Shown here: piece by piece, positions 8,299-15,902 of the stretch
Position numbering within the stretch: the stretch's first letter is position 1
How the letters are laid out: every line of letters starts with the position of its first letter
DNA from: Chloroflexota bacterium
Lineage (GTDB): Bacteria > Chloroflexota > Anaerolineae > UBA2200 > JACIWT01
Direction: 5' to 3'
Length of the DNA stretch: 64,000 nt
NCBI GenBank assembly: GCA_014360825.1
Contig: JACIWT010000008.1
Coordinates: 81,606-145,605 of the forward strand
Translations under genes and position numbers: made by a program
The notes under the pieces: generated by a model
The model's input: the letters and a program-made list of their open reading frames with translations, nothing else
Told to the model about the DNA's origin: nothing
Databases searched by the model: none

Positions 8299-10029
8299 TC
8301 ACCGCGGCAACTCACACCCCTCCATCCACACCGCGTCCAGGTTCTCCAGGTCAGGCGGGGTCAGATGGGCCCACTGATCCACCACCACGTCCAGGACCGC
8401 CGGCTTGCCCGAGGCCACCGCGCGTTCCAGTGCCGGCCTGATCTCCTTCGCTTCCTCCACCCGTTCGCCGTGGCAGCCCATCGCCCGCGCTATCAGGTCG
8501 TAGCGGATGTCGCTGAAATCCACGCCGATGTAGCAGGCATCATAAGCGGCCATCTGGGTGGCCTTGATCATGCCCCACTGGCGGTCGTTGACGACGATGG
8601 CAACCAACGGTACATTCAGCCGCGCGGCGGTCTCCAATTCCTGGATGTTCAGGCCAAAGGCCCCGTCGCCGCAGATGGCATACAACATACGATCGGGCCG
8701 GGCCAGTTTAGCGCCGATGGCGTAGGGTAGCCCTGCCCCCAGATGACCCGAATCGGCCGCCCAGAGGAACGAACGGGGCGCATAGATGCGGTTCAGATAA
8801 TGCGCCCACACCGCAGTGTTGCCGCCGTCCACAACGGAGATGGCGTCGCGCGGGAAGAAGGTGCGCACATCCCGGACCAGGCGCAGGGGATGGATCGGTT
8901 TCTTGTCCGATGCGGCCTGTTTCTCGAACTGGGCCAGCCAAGCCTCCTGAGTGGCCCGATATTCCGCCATTTCGGGGCGCTCGGGGATAGGGGACGTCAG
9001 GCGCTTCACGGCCTCGATGAGGGCGCGCAGGGTAGCCTTGGCATCGCCGATCAGGGCCAGGTCCACGGGGCGATTGAGCCCCACGTTCTCGGGCTCGATG
9101 TCAATCTGGATCAGTTTCTGCTGGTCGGGCTCGCCCCAGTAGGGAGGCTGACCCCAGAAATCCACATCGCCCATTCGCCCGCCGATCAAAAGGACGACGT
9201 CGGCTGCCGCCTGAGCGCCGAGGGCACCGTACCCCCCAGCGATGAGACAGAGCGGGTGATCCTCCGGGATCGCGCCACAGGCTCCCTGGCTTGTGGTAAC
9301 CGGAGCGGAGAGGTACTCCGCCAGTTCGCGGACTTCATCCCATGCGCCCGAACGCAACACACCGCCGCCGGGGTGCAGTAGCGGGCGCTCTGCCTCCACC
9401 AGCATCCGCGCCGCCTGTTCGATCAGATCCGGCTGAGCCATCGGCCCGCGGTCGGCCCGGTAGCGCGCCGGGGGATAAGGATGGAAGGCCAGAGACGCCT
9501 CGTCGCCTGTGGCCACCATCACATCCACGTGTAGGTCCAGGTGCACTGGCCCGGGACGACCCGACACGGCAACGCGGAAGGCGCGCTGCACCAGTTCTGG
9601 GATCCGCCGCCAGTGGGTTACCCGCGCCCTCCACTTGGTAATCGGGGCGAATAGGTCCACCTGGGCCAGGGACTGCATAGAACCGTGCTCGGGGTAACTC
9701 TTCCAGGTCTGGTTCTGGGCGGTCAGGATGATCATTGGGATGGAGTCGGCCCAGGCGGCGTACACGCCGGGCACCAGGTCGGCGGCGCCGGGCCCCACCG
9801 TGCCCATACAGACGCCGGGCTCACCGGTCACGCGGGCGTAGGCGTCGGCCATGTGAGCGGCAGCCTGCTCGTGGCGGGTCATGATGAACTGCATGCCCAC
9901 CTCGGTGCCCAAGCGCCGGATGGCATCGAGGATGGGGCACAACTGCCCGCCCGGGATGCCGAAGACAAACCGCACCTTCTCCTGGATCAGACATTGGACC
10001 AGGACATCCGCACCCATGATTGCGCTCAT
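8299..10029 (-). CDS. thiamine-diphosphate enzyme of the acetolactate synthase family
   Basis: 576 residues from ATG 10029 (GGAGGG ribosome site 4-5 bases upstream). N-terminal Pyr domain with FGIPGGQLCPILDAI and the catalytic glutamate in RHEQAAAHMADAYARVTG (near residue 55); middle domain 190-330; C-terminal PP domain with the ThDP motif GDGAFGLN...N (about residues 445-475). Family members make acetolactate, acetyl-phosphate from sulfoacetaldehyde, or carboligate other 2-oxo acids. There is no regulatory small subunit next to it, so it is unlikely to be the biosynthetic IlvB. It is first in an operon with a zinc dehydrogenase and an SCP2 protein, suggesting a catabolic carboligase or lyase step. 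Promoter at 10128-10156 and a hairpin in the leader. Confidence 0.88.
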   Translation of the reverse strand: MSAIMGADVLVQCLIQEKVRFVFGIPGGQLCPILDAIRRLGTEVGMQFIMTRHEQAAAHMADAYARVTGEPGVCMGTVGPGAADLVPGVYAAWADSIPMIILTAQNQTWKSYPEHGSMQSLAQVDLFAPITKWRARVTHWRRIPELVQRAFRVAVSGRPGPVHLDLHVDVMVATGDEASLAFHPYPPARYRADRGPMAQPDLIEQAARMLVEAERPLLHPGGGVLRSGAWDEVRELAEYLSAPVTTSQGACGAIPEDHPLCLIAGGYGALGAQAAADVVLLIGGRMGDVDFWGQPPYWGEPDQQKLIQIDIEPENVGLNRPVDLALIGDAKATLRALIEAVKRLTSPIPERPEMAEYRATQEAWLAQFEKQAASDKKPIHPLRLVRDVRTFFPRDAISVVDGGNTAVWAHYLNRIYAPRSFLWAADSGHLGAGLPYAIGAKLARPDRMLYAICGDGAFGLNIQELETAARLNVPLVAIVVNDRQWGMIKATQMAAYDACYIGVDFSDIRYDLIARAMGCHGERVEEAKEIRPALERAVASGKPAVLDVVVDQWAHLTPPDLENLDAVWMEGCELPR

Positions 10030-10061
10030 TGTTCCCTCCTCTCTGTGCGTTAGGCCAGTAG

Positions 10062-10082
10062 GGGCACCCCTTGTGGGTGCCC
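10062..10082 (-). repeat. leader hairpin of the TPP-enzyme operon
   Basis: GGGCACCC (10062-10069) and GGGTGCCC (10075-10082) pair across a 5-base loop, between the promoter and the start codon. It is preceded by GTAG on the plus strand, like other palindromes in the window. Confidence 0.6.
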
Positions 10083-10127
10083 AGGGCGGCAACACAGGAC
10101 TGCCCCGACGATGACGCTCGCGAATTC

Positions 10128-10156
10128 AGTATAACGCAGCCGAGGGCGAAAGTCAA
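10128..10156 (-). promoter_or_regulatory. promoter of TPP-enzyme operon
   Basis: Minus-strand TTGACT (10151-10156), 17-base spacer, TATACT (10128-10133). The rest of 10160-10448 contains no gene I can support; it has a CCCGCAGT..ACTGCAGG palindrome near 10305. Confidence 0.7.
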
Positions 10157-10448
10157 TGGCCTGGAGTTGGTTCAGCGAGCTGAACGCGAGGGCGGTAGCA
10201 AGCAGCCGCAGAAGATGTGGCACGAGGGAAGGCGACGTGCAGGCTCAGGTAAAGAAGTGAGGGCTGTTACAAAATCCCTTGACAGGCGATAATTCTACGC
10301 CGATGTTCTCCCGCAGTTACACTGCAGGCCTTGTTCGCGCCTCTTGGCAGCGACGGTACAGCGTCGCCGGGCGCTCCGGCACTGCAAGTGCTTTGGAACA
10401 GATCGAGTCCAGCCGACTTTGCAACTACCCTGTGAAAGGAGTGAAAAG

Positions 10449-11658
10449 CTGAGATTCGGACATGAGTTCGGACATGCAGGGGTGAACGAATGGATGAAGC
10501 TTCCTCCTTTAGGTAAACTTATCCTTGCACAACATTACCGAGGAGGAAGCTTCATGGTAAAGAATATACGAGTCCAGCGCTTTGTGCAAACCCTGTTTGC
10601 ACATAAGCAAGTAGCGGAGAAGGTAAGTCGGATCGTTCAAGCCATTTTGGAAGCTCAGTCGGTGCGATTGACAGACATCGCGCGAGCGATGCCTGGCTCT
10701 CTGGCCGCGCGATATAAGGAGATCCAACGCTTTGTGGCGCAGAACGATGTGAAGGCGGGGTTGCTGCAGCAGATGCAGCCGGATGCAAAGTTCGTCATCG
10801 GGGACGTGACAGAGATTCCGCGCCGGCAAGCGCGGCGCACGGAGTACGTAGGTAAGCTGAGCGACGGCAAGACGAGGGGGTTCTGGCTACTGATGTTGGC
10901 CACGCCCTTTCACGGGCGGGCCATCCCCTTTCATTTCATCACCTATTCCTCCAAGACCATTCGCCAAGAGGCCACTTCACGCAATATGGAACACTGTCGG
11001 GCCTTTGCAGGGATCAAGGCCGTGTTGGGCGACCGGCCTCTCGTTCTGGATCGCGAGTTCAGCTACCTGGAGTTATTGCTGAACCTGGCTGCTGAAGGGG
11101 TGCACTTCGTGATTCGCCTGAACCTGGGCTCTCACCCACCCGTGATGTGGACCAAGACTGGGGAACGCATCGACTTGGTCGTCAGTCCACAGCAAACCGT
11201 TGTGTACCGCAACGTGTTGTACAAAGGGCAAGTCCCTGTCAATGTCATTGGGTACTGGCAACGCGGATTCGGGCAACCCCTTTGGCTGACCACGGACTTG
11301 CCACCAGAGCAAGCACTCACCCTATACCAGCAGCGCATGAAGATTGATGAAAGCTTCCGTGACCTCAAGAACCTCCTGGGACTGGGGAGGGTCATGAATC
11401 AGCGCCAGGACTATCTGGAACAGATCCTGGCTTTGCTCTTGATCGCTTACACCATCGGCCTCTTGTTGGGTGAAACCTTGCGTGACAAGCTGTTTGACAG
11501 TAGCCACAGCAAATACCGCCTTTATTCCGGACTCTTCCTCCTACTGGAACACAGACCACAGGTATCCCGCGCCATGGCCAAATGGGTAGCGAACACTGCC
11601 TTGCTCGCTTTCACTAACCTCGTCTCCGCTCCTGTCCGAACTCATGTCTGAACTTCAG
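10449..11658 (+). mobile_element. intact IS4-superfamily-type insertion sequence (1.21 kb)
   Basis: Bounded by 26-bp terminal inverted repeats (10449-10474 and 11633-11658, 23 of 26 matching; core TTCGGACATGAGTTCGGACA) and flanked by the direct repeat AAAAG (10444-10448 and 11659-11663), the likely 5-bp target duplication. It carries a single transposase gene whose stop codon lies inside the right inverted repeat. Confidence 0.88.
10554..11651 (+). CDS. IS4-like DDE transposase (365 aa)
   Basis: ATG 10554 follows AGGAGG at 10541-10546; longer in-frame extension upstream crosses the terminal repeat and is not plausible. DDE acidic residues are visible in FVIGDVTEIP (first D), LVLDREFSYLE (second D) and the signature YQQRMKIDESFRDLK (Y-2-R-3-[D/E]-6-K), where the usual Glu position reads Asp followed by Glu. 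Basic N-terminal helical domain (1-85). The gene appears intact, so the element could be active or recently moved. Family subgroup not assigned; a 5-bp duplication is shorter than the 9-12 bp of classical IS4 and closer to ISH3/IS1634-like groups. Confidence 0.9.
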   Translation: MVKNIRVQRFVQTLFAHKQVAEKVSRIVQAILEAQSVRLTDIARAMPGSLAARYKEIQRFVAQNDVKAGLLQQMQPDAKFVIGDVTEIPRRQARRTEYVGKLSDGKTRGFWLLMLATPFHGRAIPFHFITYSSKTIRQEATSRNMEHCRAFAGIKAVLGDRPLVLDREFSYLELLLNLAAEGVHFVIRLNLGSHPPVMWTKTGERIDLVVSPQQTVVYRNVLYKGQVPVNVIGYWQRGFGQPLWLTTDLPPEQALTLYQQRMKIDESFRDLKNLLGLGRVMNQRQDYLEQILALLLIAYTIGLLLGETLRDKLFDSSHSKYRLYSGLFLLLEHRPQVSRAMAKWVANTALLAFTNLVSAPVRTHV

Positions 11659-11666
11659 AAAAGTAA

Positions 11667-11696
11667 TTGACAAAAATGCGCTGATTGGTATATAAT
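11667..11696 (+). promoter_or_regulatory. promoter of TM2/DUF2752 pair, abutting the IS
   Basis: TTGACA (11667-11672), 18-base spacer, TATAAT (11691-11696). It starts 4 bases beyond the target duplication of the insertion sequence. Confidence 0.75.
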
Positions 11697-11867
11697 AGAA
11701 ATAATAACATGTAAGACTCCGTAAACTTCACACGGCCACCAAAAAGGGAAAAACCTCATAGAGTATCGAAAGCAGTGCTCGCCGGTTATCTATGAGCAGT
11801 TAGTTGCCGGTTAGCCCGCTTGATGTTCAACTTCTAAATCAATTCATATTTTTTAAGGAGGGCAGCA

Positions 11868-12248
11868 ATGTATTGTCGCAATTGTGGTGCTCCAGTGGGC
11901 GAAAAGGCAGCAGTCTGCACCAGCTGTGGTATGAAGGTAGGCCAAGGGGTGAGGTACTGCTGGAACTGTGGCGCAGAAACCGGCCCGGCCGCTGAGATCT
12001 GCATTAAGTGCGGTGTTCGTGTTGCGGCGGGCGAGATCGCCGAGCAGAAGGACTGGACTACTGCACTGCTACTATCGATCTTCTTGGGTGAACTAGGAAT
12101 TGACCGGTTCTACCTAGGGTACACTGTGCTGGGCATCCTGAAACTGCTCACGGCAGGTGGATGTGGCATCTGGTGGCTGATCGATCTAATCCTGATTGCT
12201 ATGAACAACTTGCCTGACGCTGAGGGACGAGCCCTTCGCAAGCGATAG
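11868..12248 (+). CDS. double zinc-ribbon TM2-domain membrane protein
   Basis: 126 residues after an AAGGAGG ribosome site. Two zinc ribbons at the N-terminus (CRNCGAPVGEKAAVCTSCG at residues 3-21 and CWNCGAETGPAAEICIKCG at about 32-50), then a TM2 domain of two membrane helices (about 65-115) with the hallmark LGELGIDRFYLGYTVLGILKLLT. TM2 proteins are small membrane proteins of poorly known function, often with zinc ribbons. The next gene starts one base after its stop, so both are made from one transcript. Confidence 0.88.
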   Translation: MYCRNCGAPVGEKAAVCTSCGMKVGQGVRYCWNCGAETGPAAEICIKCGVRVAAGEIAEQKDWTTALLLSIFLGELGIDRFYLGYTVLGILKLLTAGGCGIWWLIDLILIAMNNLPDAEGRALRKR

Positions 12249-12249
12249 G

Positions 12250-12642
12250 ATGACCAACAAGCTTACCGGCACGGCGTACTGGTTCTACGGCATTACACCT
12301 GCTTCTCGATTGTTATTAATCGTCGTGGCATGTATCGCGCTAGCGATCGTGCCTTTGAACGTGCTAGACGCGCTTCCGCAGTTTTGCCTGTGGGAACGCT
12401 TGTTCGGTTATTGCCCTGTTCACGGTACCACCCACGCTTTGGCTGCCCTTCTCCACGGTGACCTTGAATCCGCCGTCGCCTACAACGCCAATGTGCTACT
12501 GATCGCACCACTGTTAGTAGTCATCATCGCGCGAGACCTGTACCTATTATTACACCAAACAAGAAGGGAGGGTTTTACACTGCTTTCCACAAGTGCCATT
12601 TCCATCGCCGAAGAACCCTCTCCCAAAAAACAAGAGAAGTAG
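12250..12642 (+). CDS. DUF2752 membrane protein (130 aa)
   Basis: Three hydrophobic segments (about 20-45, 60-75, 78-100) with the DUF2752 pattern C-x(10)-G-x-CP-x-x-G-T-x-x-A-x-x-x-L-x-x-G (CLWERLFGYCPVHGTTHALAALLHGDL) followed by the conserved Asn of AVAYNANVL. The second Cys of the usual CPxCG is His here. Function unknown; these genes often sit beside TM2-domain genes, as here. A charged C-terminal tail of about 30 residues follows. Confidence 0.85.
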   Translation: MTNKLTGTAYWFYGITPASRLLLIVVACIALAIVPLNVLDALPQFCLWERLFGYCPVHGTTHALAALLHGDLESAVAYNANVLLIAPLLVVIIARDLYLLLHQTRREGFTLLSTSAISIAEEPSPKKQEK

Positions 12643-12672
12643 GTTTGAACCGTCCCTGCACAAGCCACAGAT

Positions 12673-12878
12673 GCCGTCCGCCAACAGCCTATCAACGGAT
12701 GGCCTTCGGCATAGCGGATTAGCGGATACGTCCATCCGCTCCCCCATCCGCTAATCCGCTACCCATCCGCTGATAGCCGTCCGCCAACAGCCTATCAACG
12801 GATAGCCTTCGGCATAGCGGATTAGCGGATACACCCATCCGCTCCCCCATCCGCTAATCCGCTACCCATCCGCTGACA
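12673..12878. repeat. two tandem 103-bp repeats of the ATCCGCT family
   Basis: Copy one 12673-12775, copy two 12776-12878, about four mismatches, with a third start at 12879. Each contains ATAGCGGATTAGCGGAT and several ATCCGCT heptamers. The whole 12643-12990 gap consists of this material and holds no gene. Confidence 0.9.
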
Positions 12879-12992
12879 GCCGTCCGCTCCATCCGTATCC
12901 AATCCGCCGCCCTCATTCCGTTTGTCCGTTTTCTCAATCTGATGACAGCCCCTGACGCCTACAGATAGGGCCAGTTCCGGCCCTTCCAGGAT

Positions 12993-13041
12993 TTGACAAA
13001 CTGGATGTTTGGGTATACAATGTGGTCACAATAGTGACTAC
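12993..13041 (+). promoter_or_regulatory. promoter and operator of the toxin-antitoxin operon
   Basis: TTGACA (12993-12998), 17 bases, TACAAT (13016-13021). Directly downstream, across the likely transcription start, is an inverted repeat GTGGTCAC-AATA-GTGACTAC (13022-13041, one mismatch), the expected place for autoregulation by an antitoxin dimer. Confidence 0.78.
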
Positions 13042-13057
13042 TAGACTTGGAGGAACA

Positions 13058-13327
13058 ATGGCTGAGATTGGCGTGCGGGAACTGAAGGCGCGGGCCTCGG
13101 CGATCATCCGGGCGGTGCGAGACCGCCGCGCCCGCTACCTGGTCACCTACCGGGGGAAACCGGTCGGTGTGCTAATGCCGCTGGGGGAGGCAGGGAGAGA
13201 GGCGATACCTCCTGCCGACGAGGGCGAGGACGCGTGGAAAGAACTGCTTTCCCTGGGGGAGAAGATCGGTCAAGGATGGCAGTCTGACCTGACCGCCGCC
13301 GAACTCCTCTCCGAGATACGCCGTTAG
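13058..13327 (+). CDS. Phd/YefM-type antitoxin (89 aa)
   Basis: Start ATG 13058 chosen because TTGGAGGAAC lies just upstream; an earlier in-frame start would fall inside the operator. MAEIGVRELKARASAIIRAV is the typical N-terminal DNA-binding strand-helix of the Phd/YefM fold, followed by YLVTYRGKPVGVLMPL (about residues 30-45). The C-terminal half is acidic and helical and would wrap the toxin. The toxin gene follows after 9 bases. As in the family, the antitoxin should bind the palindrome at 13022-13041, with the toxin as co-repressor. Confidence 0.9.
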   Translation: MAEIGVRELKARASAIIRAVRDRRARYLVTYRGKPVGVLMPLGEAGREAIPPADEGEDAWKELLSLGEKIGQGWQSDLTAAELLSEIRR

Positions 13328-13336
13328 GAAACTGCC

Positions 13337-13789
13337 ATGGCCGCGACCTACACCGTAGATGCCAGCGTTTTCCTGAACGCTTTCAACCCCCGCGAACAGG
13401 GCCACGAGGTGAGCCAGAATCTCCTGGCCCGGATGCAGGAGAATGGCACACCGATCATAGTGCCCACGCTCCTCCTGCCCGAGACAGCCGCCGCTCTAGG
13501 GAGGGGGCAAAGAGACACCGACCTGACCCGTCGGTTTGTTGCCGCCCTCAGCCGTCTGCCTTATCTGGTGCTGGTTCCGCTGGACGTAACCCTGGCGCAG
13601 CAGGCGGCGGACCTGGCTGCGCAACACCGCCTCCGGGGAAGCGATGCAGTCTACGCTGCCGTGGCCTTGCGCTTCGGCAGCACATTGGTTACGCTAGACC
13701 GGCAGCAGCGGGAGCGGGTGGCCGAGATCGTCGCGACTCGCTGGCCTGCCGAGGCCCTGGCAGACTGGAATAAAGGAGCATTGAAATAA
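13337..13789 (+). CDS. PIN-domain toxin (VapC-like ribonuclease, 150 aa)
   Basis: PIN-domain acidic residues are present: Asp in TYTVDASVFLNAF (residue 8), Glu in LLLPETAAALGR (about 51), Asp in LRGSDAVYAAVAL (about 100) and Asp in TLVTLDRQQRERV (about 118). Length is normal for VapC. Such toxins cleave specific RNAs, often tRNA or rRNA loops, when not held by the antitoxin. Pair is intact and likely functional. VapC with a Phd/YefM-type antitoxin is a common hybrid. Confidence 0.9.
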   Translation: MAATYTVDASVFLNAFNPREQGHEVSQNLLARMQENGTPIIVPTLLLPETAAALGRGQRDTDLTRRFVAALSRLPYLVLVPLDVTLAQQAADLAAQHRLRGSDAVYAAVALRFGSTLVTLDRQQRERVAEIVATRWPAEALADWNKGALK

Positions 13790-13800
13790 CACTTCAACCA

Positions 13801-14036
13801 TTGACGGGGTTCAAGGCGTTGCCGACCCACCACTGTGTTACTGGTTCGATGCGCCACATCTACACCTACAACGACCACGACATCAGCGAGGAGATGCTGT
13901 TAGGCGTAGGCAGAGGCAACGGGGCTGGCAGGCGGATGACCCGGCCGCCCTACTCCCGGAAATAACGGCCCCGATGATGGACATTGCCGACTTGGAAGAA
14001 GCAGCGTGGGCACGGCTGGGGGAGATAACGAGATAA
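13801..14036 (+). pseudogene. BtrH_N-like gene remnant
   Basis: Translating from 13801 gives LTGFKALPTHHCVTGSMRHI and then YTYNDHDISEEMLLGVGRG, which matches the start of BtrH N-terminal-domain proteins (conserved HC, SMR/SLR and SE-ML-G-GxG motifs; butirosin-type acyl carrier dipeptide transferase fold). After codon 40 the frame breaks; from 13923 another frame continues GWQADDPAALLPEITAP and MMDIADLEEAAWARLGEI, which fits the helical C-terminal part, ending at TAA 14036. Most of the central region (some 250 residues) is missing. This is a deleted and frameshifted relic. Confidence 0.65.
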
Positions 14037-14185
14037 GGGGCAAGGAGTTGCCATCTCGGACCAGATACTCTAATCAGGGCAGTTGAAACCGCACTTGTGG
14101 AGCCTATATCGGCCTGGCGTCCGCCTGCGAGGACGCGAGCGCAAGTTGACAACTTGCGCTACGTTCCAAGCGACCGACCGCCCCC

Positions 14186-14352
14186 CATCCGCTCATCCGC
14201 TACCCATCCGCTGACACCCATCCGCTCCCCCATCTGCTCATCCGCTACCCATCCGCTGATAGCCATCCAGGGCAGGTACGGAAACCTGCCCCACCATACT
14301 AGCCAACCACTGCAATCAATCCGCTCAATCCGTTCCCCGAATCCGCTGTTCC
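14186..14352. repeat. ATCCGCT-family repeat block
   Basis: Direct copies of CATCCGCTACCCATCCGCTGA, spaced about 45 bases, followed by looser copies (CAATCCGCT, GAATCCGCT). Same family as 4216-4365 and 12673-12878. No gene between 14037 and 14531. Confidence 0.75.
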
Positions 14353-14431
14353 CGGCCCCGTAGGGCTGCGGTCACTCTGCTGCGCAGAGGCGGCTCACAC
14401 TATAAATACATTACAATTGAATCAGACTTGT

Positions 14432-14481
14432 GTTTCAGACTTCAGACTTCCGAAGTCTGGCAGACTTCGGAAGTCTGAAAC
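14432..14481. repeat. nested inverted repeat upstream of lipoprotein gene
   Basis: CAGACTTCCGAAGTCTG and CAGACTTCGGAAGTCTG lie side by side; each folds on itself and the two also pair with each other, and the outer GTTTCAGACTT pairs with AAGTCTGAAAC. Strong cruciform or RNA hairpin, about 50 bases upstream of the start codon. Confidence 0.75.
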
Positions 14482-14483
14482 AG

Positions 14484-14529
14484 TTTTCACCAGGAGGTAG
14501 ACCGCAATCCATTTTCACCAGGAGGTAGA
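14484..14529 (+). promoter_or_regulatory. duplicated ribosome-binding leader
   Basis: The 18-mer TTTTCACCAGGAGGTAGA occurs twice, at 14484-14501 and 14512-14529, 28 bases apart. The second is 2 bases from the ATG, so both carry AGGAGGT at and 28 bases ahead of the usable position. Confidence 0.8.
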
Positions 14530-14531
14530 TT

Positions 14532-15899
14532 ATGTCAATCAAACGCCTTTTCGCCGCCTGCACTTTCGCCGTCCTTGTCGTCGCCCTGGCTCTTATCGCC
14601 TGCACCGCTCCCCCAATGCCTCCCACGTCTGAGGGGCGCGTCGCCGCCCAATCCACCATCGTCACCGCCTACGTGGGCGCGCTGGCCACAGATGACGCCT
14701 GGCATGCCCAGTCCTCGTCGCCCCCAGTGTGGCTCTACGACACCGCCCTTAACATGGGCAACAAGGGCACGGGATACGGCTGGGCCCACACCGGGCTGGT
14801 CCTCGACCCGGTGAACGTCCCACAGGGAGCACAGGTGCTCTCGGCCACGCTGTTCGTCATGGCCAAGGAGACCTCCAGTGCCTCGGTCCCCCTGCGCATC
14901 TACGTCGAGGACGCCGACGATGCGGCCACCTTCGCCTCAGACAACGGCCCTGCCAACCGGACTACTATGCCCACCTACGTAGATTGGTCGCCGGGCCCCT
15001 GGACCGCCAACACCTGGTACACCTGCACCATCACTTCGCTCATCCAGCAGGTGGTGAATCGGCCCGGCTGGGCCTTTGGCAATGCCCTGGACATCCTGAT
15101 CAAAGACAACGGTGCCTCGTACGGGAACTACCGCGCCATCTACTCCCGCGATTATGCCCCCGCCTACCGCGCCTACGTCACCATCGAATACGCCGTCGCT
15201 ACCCCCACGCCCACGCCGACACCGCTGCCCACGGCAACCCCGGCCTGCGGGGTGATCTCCGCTGACACCGCGTGGTCCAGTGGACCGGTAACCGTAACCT
15301 GCAACGTGGCTGTGGCCGAAGGGGTCACGCTGACTATATACCCAGGGGTGGAGGTGCGGGTGAATGGCCCCTATCTCTTCGATATCGCGGGGACGCTGTA
15401 CGCGGTGGGGACCGTCAGCCAGCCCATCACCTTCACCCACGCCACTACGACTACCAAAGGGGCATGGCTGGGGCTCCGTCTGGGTGGGCCTGGGTCCACA
15501 TTGGAGCGGGTGGTGGTAAGATACGGGGCGGGGCTGAACATCTACTCGCCGTCGGTGATACGATACTCCATTATCGCATCCAACACCTATGGCGTGGCCT
15601 TGTACGGGCCTCACGCTATGACCGTTACGAGCAGCACCATCCAATACAACGACTACGGGATACTGACCTACGGCGTGCCTGGCCCTGCAACGGCGTTGAT
15701 CACCGCCTGCAATGTGCTATCGAACACGGTTTACGACGTTTGGGTGAACTCGCCTGCCCCGCTGTGTGTATGGCGGTCCTGGTGGGGTGGCCCGCCACCG
15801 ACCTATCCCCTGGGCTCAGCAATCTGTGATTACCGGGACAACTGGCGGCAGGGTGAGTTCACGGCGGTGGATTCGGCAGCAAGCCCGATCTCGTGGTGA
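14532..15899 (+). CDS. secreted lipoprotein with DNRLRE-like domain and beta-helix (455 aa)
   Basis: N-terminal lipoprotein signal with LALIAC lipobox (Cys 24). Residues about 45-230 resemble a DNRLRE/carbohydrate-binding-like beta-sandwich seen in surface proteins (GWAHTGLVLDPVNVPQGAQV, then SATLFVMAKET). A Pro/Thr linker (TPTPTPTPLPTATPA, 235-250) leads to a right-handed parallel beta-helix (about 260-455) with short N/G-rich turns such as IIASNTYGVALYGPHAMTV. Likely a surface-attached glycan-binding or structural protein. The gene ends 3 bases before the convergent P-type ATPase stop. Its leader holds a duplicated ribosome site and an inverted repeat, suggesting controlled translation. Confidence 0.75.
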   Translation: MSIKRLFAACTFAVLVVALALIACTAPPMPPTSEGRVAAQSTIVTAYVGALATDDAWHAQSSSPPVWLYDTALNMGNKGTGYGWAHTGLVLDPVNVPQGAQVLSATLFVMAKETSSASVPLRIYVEDADDAATFASDNGPANRTTMPTYVDWSPGPWTANTWYTCTITSLIQQVVNRPGWAFGNALDILIKDNGASYGNYRAIYSRDYAPAYRAYVTIEYAVATPTPTPTPLPTATPACGVISADTAWSSGPVTVTCNVAVAEGVTLTIYPGVEVRVNGPYLFDIAGTLYAVGTVSQPITFTHATTTTKGAWLGLRLGGPGSTLERVVVRYGAGLNIYSPSVIRYSIIASNTYGVALYGPHAMTVTSSTIQYNDYGILTYGVPGPATALITACNVLSNTVYDVWVNSPAPLCVWRSWWGGPPPTYPLGSAICDYRDNWRQGEFTAVDSAASPISW

Positions 15900-15902
15900 G
15901 GG

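Noticed and set aside
7233..8441. 402-codon plus-strand frame across the dehydrogenase gene
   Set aside because: Shadow of the dehydrogenase and its repeat; sequence is low-complexity Ser/Pro/Arg without any domain, while the minus strand shows clear motifs.
12673..12878. CRISPR-like repeats
   Set aside because: Two 103-bp tandem copies, no spacer structure, no cas genes.
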